A stretch of 11,817 nt of DNA from Desulfobacteraceae bacterium (GTDB taxonomy: Bacteria; Desulfobacterota; Desulfobacteria; Desulfobacterales; SURF-15): the NCBI GenBank assembly GCA_003599475.1, contig QZKK01000180.1:1-11817 (forward strand), read 5' to 3'. Positions within the stretch are counted from its first letter, which is position 1, and each line of letters begins with the position of its first letter. Under the pieces are notes generated by a model. The model saw only the letters and a program-made list of their open reading frames with translations, did no database searches and was not told the origin of the DNA. Below, one piece after another: positions 6,802-11,817 of this stretch. A program made the translations under genes and the position numbers.

Positions 6802-7008
6802 CTGATATTTTCCTTTCAATCCGGCGGTCGAGTAGATTCGTCGTTGCACGTTGCACATTGATTAGTCGCTGCACGTTGCACGTTCGTCTGTCGTCTGTCG
6901 TCTGCCCTCTGTCATCTGCCGTCTGACTTCCGACTTCTGACTTCAGGCTCGCGACTTCTCGCCCTTTCCGATCTCTGACTTCTGATTTCTGACTTCTGAC
7001 CTCTCGCT
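6802..7008 (-). repeat. Heptad-repeat tract inside the transporter-peptidase cluster
   Basis: Almost the whole 207-bp gap is made of degenerate 7-mers. On the plus strand, CGTTGCA units lie at 6842-6855 and 6867-6880. Nine in-phase heptads run 6884-6946: TCGTCTG three times, CCCTCTG, TCATCTG, CCGTCTG, ACTTCCG, ACTTCTG, ACTTCAG. After a scrambled stretch and a phase change, four more run 6978-7005: ACTTCTG, ATTTCTG, ACTTCTG, ACCTCTC. One word grades into the next. The tract is non-coding and ends about 35 bp before the M24 start. No terminator or promoter is evident in it. Confidence 0.85.
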
Positions 7009-7845
7009 CTACTGCAGCCTCAACTTGGGATCCAGCCTGTCCCTGACGACATCCCCAACGATATTGACGGCAAGGGTTGTCGCTACGATGGCAAGGCCCG
7101 GAAAGACCGTCAGCCACCAGGCCGTGGTCATGTAGTCCCTCCCCTCGCTGAGGATGTTTCCCCAGGCTGCAGTCGGGGGCTGGATGCCGAAGCCGAGAAA
7201 ACTGATGGCCGCCTCGGTGATGATCATCCTGCCCACCTCGAGGGAGGCCAGCACGATGACGGGCGCCACCACGTTGGGAAGAATATGGGCGCCCATGATT
7301 CGCCGGTGAGGGAGTCCCACCGTGAATGCCGCCTGGACGAACTGCTTCTCCTTGATCCCCAGGACCTCCCCCCGGACCAGACGTGCGTAGAGCACCCAGT
7401 TCGAGACCGCCAGCGTGATGATGATGTTCCGGAGGCTGGGGCCGAGCACCGCCGCGATGGTAAGCGCGAGAATCACAAAAGGGAAGCTCAACTGGACATC
7501 CACGATCCGCATGATGATCCGGTCCGCCCACCCGCCGTAATACCCCGAGACCAGCCCCGCCAGGATGCCGAAGCAGCCGGCCAGAAAAACCGCCGCCAGG
7601 CTCACGATGATGGAAATCCTGGCGCCGTAGATCACCCGGGTGAGAAGATCTCTCCCCATGGGGTCGGTTCCGAAAAGATGCCCCTGGCTGAGCGGAGGAA
7701 GGAGCCGGTCCCCGAGCTCTCCGACTGCCGGATCGTAGGGGGAGATCAGGGGGGCTGAAAGGGCCATGAAGAAAACGGCAGCCAGTACCCCCACGGCAGT
7801 GAGCGTAATCCCGTTGTCCAGGATTTTTCGCAGCGTCCCCTTCAT
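7009..7845 (-). CDS. DppC/OppC-type ABC transporter permease
   Basis: 278-aa inner-membrane permease. A short cytoplasmic N-terminus and TM1 (about 15-35) are followed by the typical OppC periplasmic stretch with HLFGTDPMGRDLLTR (56-70). Several hydrophobic segments follow (about 78-100, 118-140, 195-220, 245-265). The EAA loop contacting the ATPase is visible at about 170-191 (QAAFTVGLPHRRIMGAHILP). Length is normal for the family. Its ATG begins 3 nt after the stop of the DppB-like gene, and GGATAAG at the end of that gene could serve as SD, so translation is probably coupled. It forms the heterodimeric channel with the DppB-like protein for peptides delivered by the downstream-acting binding protein. 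The substrate is inferred from family, not shown by sequence; glutathione or nickel variants of the family cannot be excluded. Confidence 0.95.
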   Translation of the reverse strand: MKGTLRKILDNGITLTAVGVLAAVFFMALSAPLISPYDPAVGELGDRLLPPLSQGHLFGTDPMGRDLLTRVIYGARISIIVSLAAVFLAGCFGILAGLVSGYYGGWADRIIMRIVDVQLSFPFVILALTIAAVLGPSLRNIIITLAVSNWVLYARLVRGEVLGIKEKQFVQAAFTVGLPHRRIMGAHILPNVVAPVIVLASLEVGRMIITEAAISFLGFGIQPPTAAWGNILSEGRDYMTTAWWLTVFPGLAIVATTLAVNIVGDVVRDRLDPKLRLQ

Positions 7846-7848
7846 AAC

Positions 7849-8778
7849 TTATCCGATCGTTTTCTCGAGGCGGATCTCCGGGTTGACCATGGCATACAGG
7901 ATATCCACCGCAAGGTTGATCAGGCAGATCATCCCGGCGATCACGAAAATCGAGGCCTGAACCGTGGGATAGTCCCTGAAGCTGATGGACTGGACCACAA
8001 GCCTTCCCAGCCCCGGCCAGGAAAAGATCGTCTCGGTGATGACCGCACCGCCGAAAATCACGCCGATCTGCAGCCCGGTGATGGTGATGATGGGAATGGC
8101 TGCGTTTTTAAACGCATGCTTCAGCAGGATCTTTCCCTCTCCGAGCCCCTTTGCCTTGGCCGTCCGGATGTAGTCGGACTGGAGCACCTCGATCATGCTG
8201 GAGCGGGTAAGCCGCGTGATCCGGGCAAGCGAATAGGCCGCCAGGGTGACCGCAGGAAGAATGAGATGCCGCCAGGTCCCCATTCCGCCGGTCGGGACCC
8301 AGCGGAGCATCACCGAAAAACAGAGGATCAGCATCAGACCGAGCCAGAAGTTGGGCACCGACTGCCCGAGCACCGCAAGGATCGTCCCCAGCCGGTCGAT
8401 AATCCCCCCTCTCCGGCGGGCGGAGAGGATGCCGATGGGAAGCGCAACGCAGACCGCCGGGAAAATGGCCGCAGCCGTCAGGAGAAGGCTCGCGGGCACC
8501 CGCTCCAGCACGAGCGAGATGGCGCCTGCCTGCTGGCGCAGGGACCGCCCGAAATCTCCCCGGACGGCTCCGCCGATATAGGCTGCGTACTGGACGATCA
8601 GGGGCCGGTCGAATCCCATCTCCTTTCGAAACTGCTCGATGAATTCGGGCGTGGCGTCGGCCGGCACCATCAGCAAGACCGGATCCCCGGAAAGACGGAC
8701 CATGACGAACACGGCGGTCAGGGCAAGATACAGCACGAAAATGGTTTCCAGCAGTCGTTTCAGGATGAATCGCGTCAT
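7849..8778 (-). CDS. DppB/OppB-type ABC transporter permease
   Basis: 309-aa inner-membrane permease with the canonical start MTRFILKRLLETIFVLYLAL and TM1 at about 9-30. The OppB periplasmic region follows, with an FRKEMGFDRPLIVQY segment and GDFGRSL (74-80). Later helices lie at about 98-120, 133-160, 172-190, 230-250 and 275-297. The EAA loop is at about 205-226 (RTAKAKGLGEGKILLKHAF). The frame is open well upstream, but residues before MTRF are low-complexity and lie antisense to the binding-protein gene, so 8778 is chosen. No SD precedes this ATG. Instead the 32-nt spacer after the binding-protein stop contains ACCTCCTTA, identical to the 16S rRNA tail rather than complementary to it. Translation may therefore depend on ribosomes coming from the upstream gene (inference). 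Confidence 0.95.
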   Translation of the reverse strand: MTRFILKRLLETIFVLYLALTAVFVMVRLSGDPVLLMVPADATPEFIEQFRKEMGFDRPLIVQYAAYIGGAVRGDFGRSLRQQAGAISLVLERVPASLLLTAAAIFPAVCVALPIGILSARRRGGIIDRLGTILAVLGQSVPNFWLGLMLILCFSVMLRWVPTGGMGTWRHLILPAVTLAAYSLARITRLTRSSMIEVLQSDYIRTAKAKGLGEGKILLKHAFKNAAIPIITITGLQIGVIFGGAVITETIFSWPGLGRLVVQSISFRDYPTVQASIFVIAGMICLINLAVDILYAMVNPEIRLEKTIG

Positions 8779-8810
8779 GGTCCGTATCGATGGTAAGGAG
8801 GTTGCCTTGT

Positions 8811-10352
8811 CTATTTCTTTACCTTGGCCTCGAAAAGGTAGAGCTGTTCGTCCGCCCGGGGCTCCCAGACCAGCCGGTCGCTTACCCCGTAGAGGTCGTG
8901 CTGCTCCCAGAGGAAAATCCAGGGGGCCGCCGCCTGGATCTGCCGCTGCAGCTTGTCGAATGCTTCCTTCCGTTTCTCGCGGTTTACAATTTCGATTGCC
9001 GCATCGAGCTCCTTGTCGATCTCGGGATCGGTGAAGGCCACCCACGAGGCGCCGGACTTAAACCAGGCGTACATGATCCCCCCCTCGAGCTCCCGGTCCG
9101 AACGGCCGTTGAGATGGAAATCGCTCAGGACGTTTCCGGATTTTCCGTTGGGAAGCTTCCGGCTTCTGAGATGCTGCAGATAATTTCCCCATTCGTAGAA
9201 CTTCACCTGCACGTTGACCCCGATCTTCGAAAGCTGTGAAGCCACGGCCTGGGCGTACTCCTTGTCTTTTAGATACCTCCCTTGGCAGGCGTGAAGCGTC
9301 AGGTTGAGCCCCTTCTCGTAGCCGGCCTCCTTGAGGAGCTGTTTGGCCTTGTCCGGATCGTAGGGGTACGGCTTCAAAGTGGGATCGAACCCGCTGTTGA
9401 TGGGGGTAAGCGGCCCCGGAGTCCGGGTGGCCTGACCCTCCATCACGGTCCGGATGATCTCGTCCACGTTCACCCCGTAATTCATCGCCTGCCGCACCCG
9501 CACATCCTGCATGGGGCCTTCGTTTACGTTGTCCAGAGCGATGAAGATGATGCGCCGGCCGGGAACGCCTTTGACTTTGGCCGCCCCGCTGCCGTCGACC
9601 TGCGGGATGAGGTGCGGCGGCACATCCGGGATGAGGTCGACTTCCCCCACCACCAGGGCAGACACCCTCGGCCCCACTTCCGGAATGACCCTGACCACGA
9701 TCTCGTCGATGGCGGGGACCCCCTTGAAGTACTCGTCGTTTTTGACCAGGTGGATTTCCCGGTCCTTGGCCCAGCTCTTCAGCTTGTAGGGGCCGGTTCC
9801 CACCGGGTTTGCGGTCAGGTGGGCCATTCCCTTTTCTTTTACCAGCTTTGGCGGGGCGATGAAAACCTCGATGAGATTTTCAGGCAGGGTGATAAACGGG
9901 CTTTTCGTGATGATTTTGATCGTGTAGTCGTCGATGATTTCGATTTTTTCGATCCGGTCCACCAGGGTCCGCGTGATGGCCTTGTTTTCCGGCTTCAGCA
10001 CGAATTCGATGGTCGTTTTTACCGCCTCCGCGTTGAAAACCTCGCCGTTGTGGAACTTGACCCCTTTTCGCAGCTTGATCACCCAGGTCAGATTGTCGTC
10101 GAATTCATACGATTCTGCCAGCTCCGGGATGACTTTCATGTTCCGGTCTCGGAAAAAGAGGGCATCGTAGATGTGCCGGAGCACCCGGATGGTAGTGGCA
10201 TCCATGGTGAGCACCGGGTCCAGCGACCTCGCATCGGAGTTGAGTCCGATGACGACCTGATTCGCGCCCTTGGCTCCAGCCGGCCCGGGCACAAGCAGCA
10301 TGCCGGCGGCAAGGAATAGACAGAATACCGTAATAAGATTCCGTTTGCGCAT
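8811..10352 (-). CDS. Periplasmic peptide-binding protein of an ABC transporter (SBP_bac_5, DppA/OppA-like)
   Basis: 513 aa. A Sec signal peptide covers residues 1-27: basic MRKRN, a hydrophobic core, then AGA before K28. There is no lipobox cysteine at the cleavage site, so the protein should be soluble in the periplasm. The mature part has the cluster-5 solute-binding signatures: a first strand with DARSLDP, IYDALFFRD, WVIKLRKGVKFHNGEVFNA and VGTGPYKLKSW. The lower lobe has VRQAMNYGVNVDEI and LKEAGYEKGL. Such proteins bind di- or oligopeptides, glutathione, or sometimes nickel; I cannot fix the ligand. AGAAAGGAGA sits 5-14 nt before the ATG, a strong SD. It is followed by both permease genes, so it heads a binding protein-permease operon. 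A structured leader lies upstream (10394-10459). Confidence 0.95.
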   Translation of the reverse strand: MRKRNLITVFCLFLAAGMLLVPGPAGAKGANQVVIGLNSDARSLDPVLTMDATTIRVLRHIYDALFFRDRNMKVIPELAESYEFDDNLTWVIKLRKGVKFHNGEVFNAEAVKTTIEFVLKPENKAITRTLVDRIEKIEIIDDYTIKIITKSPFITLPENLIEVFIAPPKLVKEKGMAHLTANPVGTGPYKLKSWAKDREIHLVKNDEYFKGVPAIDEIVVRVIPEVGPRVSALVVGEVDLIPDVPPHLIPQVDGSGAAKVKGVPGRRIIFIALDNVNEGPMQDVRVRQAMNYGVNVDEIIRTVMEGQATRTPGPLTPINSGFDPTLKPYPYDPDKAKQLLKEAGYEKGLNLTLHACQGRYLKDKEYAQAVASQLSKIGVNVQVKFYEWGNYLQHLRSRKLPNGKSGNVLSDFHLNGRSDRELEGGIMYAWFKSGASWVAFTDPEIDKELDAAIEIVNREKRKEAFDKLQRQIQAAAPWIFLWEQHDLYGVSDRLVWEPRADEQLYLFEAKVKK

Positions 10353-10393
10353 TCTCTTTCTCCTTTCTGAGTTTCGGTTTACGGAATTTCCGC

Positions 10394-10459
10394 CACTAAG
10401 TCCATCGGCGCATAAATCCGTTGACGAATTTACTTGCTCAGGACTTAGTGCCGAGCAAG
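10394..10459 (-). promoter_or_regulatory. Candidate structured leader (hairpin with pseudoknot or switch pairing)
   Basis: In the minus-strand RNA, CTTGCTC (10459-10453) pairs with GAGCAAG (10439-10433) as a perfect 7-bp stem with a 13-nt loop. Ten of the loop bases, CACTAAGTCC (10450-10441), are perfectly complementary to GGACTTAGTG (10403-10394) downstream. The connecting 29 nt hold another small hairpin: AAATTCG, loop TCAA, CGGATTT (10431-10414), 7 bp with one G-U. The region ends about 40 nt before the start codon of the binding-protein gene. The complementarity is seen directly; an RNA role is inference, and no known riboswitch class was recognised. Confidence 0.45.
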
Positions 10460-10482
10460 CAATTAAATCTACCCAGTGCCTG

Positions 10483-10510
10483 ATAATACGTCACAATAAT
10501 TGCGCGTCGA
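10483..10510 (-). promoter_or_regulatory. Weak candidate promoter for the binding-protein operon
   Basis: TATTAT on the minus strand (10488-10483) matches five of six -10 bases. The hexamer 17 bp upstream is TTCGAC, a poor -35. Transcription would begin near 10476 and include the whole structured leader. The AT-rich context is compatible, but the call is weak. Confidence 0.25.
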
Positions 10511-10511
10511 A

Positions 10512-10596
10512 GCACTAAGGCGCAAAGACACTAAGTTCTCGATGCTCTCTGAAGAATTTTGAAATGTTCCCTCTTCGTGCCTTCGTGTCTTGGTGG
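10512..10596. repeat. Octad element with inverted arms (CACTAAG / CTTCGTG)
   Basis: The left arm (10512-10535) is three octads: GCACTAAG, GCGCAAAG, ACACTAAG. The right arm (10573-10596) is three octads in reverse sense: CTTCGTGC, CTTCGTGT, CTTGGTGG. Comparing the left arm with the reverse complement of the right gives 17 of 24 identities, plus some G-U-compatible positions, across a 37-nt spacer. Strings of this kind (chains of 'CACGAAGG') are, from memory, frequent between genes in environmental bacteria. Confidence 0.7.
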
Positions 10597-10625
10597 CGCC
10601 GTTTATCTATGAGCAGCCGCCTGTT

Positions 10626-11591
10626 CTAATTCAGATGACAGGCTGCCCAATGGCCGTCCCCCGTATCTCTAAATGCGGGGTCGACCGTTTCGCAAATTTC
10701 TATCCTTTCCGGGCAGCGGGTATGAAACCGGCAGCCCGAAGGAGGATCGGCCGGGCTCGGCACGTCGCCGCTCAAAATGATCCGCTTCCGCTTCATGCCC
10801 GGTGCAGGAACGGGAATTGCCGAAAGCAGCGCCCGGGTATAGGGGTGCCGGGGCATCCCGTAAAGGCTTCTCGTTTCGGCCTCTTCCACGATCTTCCCGA
10901 GATACATCACGGCCACGCGGTCGCAGATGTGCTTGACCAGGCTCAGGTCGTGGGAAATCAGAAGATAGGAAAATCGAAACTCGGCCTGCAGATCCGACAG
11001 CAGGTTGATCACCTGAGCCTGGATGGAGACATCGAGGGCGGAAACCGGTTCATCCAGAATGATCAGCTCGGGATCCAGAATCAAAGACCTGGCGATTCCG
11101 ATCCGCTGGCGCTGCCCACCGCTGAACTCATGGGGAAACCGGTTTACCGAATCCGCAGGAAGCCCCACCCGCTGGAGGATGGAAAGGACCTTCTGCTCGA
11201 TCTGCCCGGGAGTGTCGATCTTATGGACCACGGCCGCCTCACCGATCAGCTTTCCGATCTTCATCCGCGGATTGAGGGACGAATAGGGGTCCTGGTAGAC
11301 CATCTGGATCCGTTTCCGCAATCGCCGCATCTCGCCTGCGGGCAGGGTGAAAATGTTTTTCCCCTCGAAGATCACCTCGCCCGCAGTGGGTGGGATCGCC
11401 CGGATCATGACCTTGGCGACGGTGGTCTTGCCGCACCCGCTTTCTCCTACCAGCCCCAGGGTCTCTCCCCTGTGGATGGTTAGATCGATCCCGTCCACCG
11501 CGAGCACCCGGGCGCAGGTGCTCGAAAAGAGCCCCTTCCGGACCGAAAAATATTTTTTCAACCCTCTTGCAGATAAAAGCGGTGGATTCAA
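10626..11591 (-). CDS. OppF/DppF-type peptide ABC transporter ATP-binding protein
   Basis: 321 aa from a TTG start. ABC motifs in order: Walker A GESGCGKTT (49-57), Q-loop Q100 (VYQDPYSSLNP), signature FSGGQRQRIGIARS (156-169), Walker B IILDEP (177-182), D-loop SALD and switch H214 (SHDLSLV). The oligopeptide-ABC C-terminal extension has HPYTRALLSAIP and four cysteines (C287, C293, C300, C318), a pattern linked to an iron-sulfur site in related Dpp/Opp ATPases. It couples ATP hydrolysis to peptide import with the DppB/DppC-type permeases encoded downstream. Start choice: an ATG at 11633 adds 14 atypical residues and has no SD, whereas the TTG at 11591 sits 6 nt after GGGGGGAGGG and gives the usual NPPLLSARGLKKYF start. 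These transporters usually have two ATPases; the OppD-type partner is not in the window and may lie to the right. Confidence 0.92.
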   Translation of the reverse strand: MNPPLLSARGLKKYFSVRKGLFSSTCARVLAVDGIDLTIHRGETLGLVGESGCGKTTVAKVMIRAIPPTAGEVIFEGKNIFTLPAGEMRRLRKRIQMVYQDPYSSLNPRMKIGKLIGEAAVVHKIDTPGQIEQKVLSILQRVGLPADSVNRFPHEFSGGQRQRIGIARSLILDPELIILDEPVSALDVSIQAQVINLLSDLQAEFRFSYLLISHDLSLVKHICDRVAVMYLGKIVEEAETRSLYGMPRHPYTRALLSAIPVPAPGMKRKRIILSGDVPSPADPPSGCRFHTRCPERIEICETVDPAFRDTGDGHWAACHLN

Positions 11592-11597
11592 GGCGAA

Positions 11598-11607
11598 CCC
11601 TCCCCCC
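11598..11607 (-). promoter_or_regulatory. SD that decides the TTG start of the OppF-like gene
   Basis: GGGGGGAGGG on the minus strand ends 6 nt before TTG at 11591. No comparable site precedes the in-frame ATG at 11633. Confidence 0.65.
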
Positions 11608-11633
11608 TGAGACCCTTCCGTGAAGACATCCAT

Positions 11634-11817
11634 GTCTTTGCATGGATCTCAGGGATTTCTGAATTCGAAATTCGAATCCCGAAATTCGAAACAAATCCGA
11701 AATCCGAATAACCCAATGTTCCAAACGAGAAGCCCAGACGGTCTGCACCTGATCGATTCTCCGCTTGCTGCGGGTTTGGAAGATTTTGATTTTTATCATT
11801 CGGATTTGTTTCGGATT
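11634..11817. repeat. TTCGGAT/TTCGAAT heptad element with 15-bp inverted arms (copy 2)
   Basis: A non-coding region upstream of the OppF-like gene, running to the window edge. CGAAACAAATCCGAA (11687-11701) is exactly the reverse complement of TTCGGATTTGTTTCG (11799-11813). The left arm is embedded in heptads of ATTCGAA and ATCCGAA (11661-11711). The right arm continues past the end of the window. The 97 nt between the arms are not repetitive. A short frame translates through it on the minus strand, but its peptide is repeat-derived and not credible as a protein. Confidence 0.8.

Larger units (their letters stand above)
10353..10625 (-). other. Intergenic region upstream of the binding-protein gene
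   Basis: A 273-bp non-coding region between the OppF-like gene and the binding-protein gene, both on the minus strand. It holds, in transcription order, an octad element with inverted arms (10512-10596), a possible promoter near 10483-10510, the hairpin/pseudoknot leader (10394-10459), a short palindrome CGGAATTTCCG (10382-10392) and the SD. No small ORF is supported. Confidence 0.7.

Noticed and set aside
6842..7005. CRISPR-like array
   Set aside because: Units are 7 nt and contiguous, with no spacers, no 20-40 nt repeat and no cas genes.
8779..9045. Longer N-terminus for the DppB-like permease
   Set aside because: The extra 89 codons overlap the binding-protein gene, are low-complexity, and precede a canonical permease start at 8778.
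9282..10319. Long plus-strand open frame (345 codons) opposite the binding-protein gene
   Set aside because: It is the GC-rich antisense shadow of a clear SBP_bac_5 gene. Its product is low-complexity (many Asp, His and Arg) with no family motif.
10590..11483. Plus-strand open frame opposite the OppF-like gene
   Set aside because: It is antisense to a gene with every ABC ATPase motif and shows no independent domain signal.
11634..11799. N-terminal extension or separate small protein upstream of the OppF-like gene on the minus strand
   Set aside because: The peptide is generated by TTCGGAT-type repeats, and the frame runs out of phase with the ATPase gene.

Overview
The window reads as a chromosomal segment of a moderately GC-rich Gram-negative bacterium. 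Strong Shine-Dalgarno sites, dense genes, and gaps filled with degenerate 7-8 bp tandem 'words' suggest a Desulfobacterota/deltaproteobacterial-type genome. That placement is an impression from style and protein flavour, not a phylogenetic result, because no rRNA or other taxonomic marker is present.

Left part, plus strand (1-2628). The window opens inside a gene whose product joins a NarX/UhpB-type histidine-kinase ATPase domain to a NarL-type receiver domain and has no DNA-binding output domain. A small single-domain GAF protein follows behind an almost ideal ribosome-binding site. A repeat-filled gap then leads to a complete glyceraldehyde-3-phosphate dehydrogenase gene.

Middle (2629-4600). 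This stretch looks like accessory DNA in decay. It holds a short possible gene remnant, then an intact AAA ATPase of the AAA_14/DUF4143 family with a PD-(D/E)XK-like C-terminal core. The ATPase start codon lies directly behind a TTGACA box and a perfect 8-bp dyad, so its message may be leaderless and under operator control. After it comes a surE pseudogene, broken by several frameshifts and missing its 3' part.

Right part, minus strand (11591 down to 4601). This is a peptide-uptake and catabolism cluster. In transcription order it contains an OppF/DppF-type ATP-binding protein, a periplasmic peptide-binding protein, DppB-like and DppC-like permeases, an M24 metallopeptidase with all five metal ligands, and an Ldh2-family NAD(P)H oxidoreductase. 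The likely logic is import of a peptide or N-substituted amino acid, hydrolysis by the M24 enzyme, and redox conversion of a released 2-oxo or imino acid. The second ATPase (OppD type) is not visible and may lie beyond the right edge.

The most unusual non-coding features are: (i) a leader upstream of the binding-protein gene with a 7-bp hairpin whose loop is complementary over 10 nt to a downstream segment, so a pseudoknot or switch is possible; (ii) intergenic elements of 7-8 bp repeated words, three of them with inverted arms, each using a different word; and (iii) the dyad-bearing, SD-less promoter of the DUF4143 ATPase. I found no tRNA, rRNA, CRISPR array, transposase or integrase.
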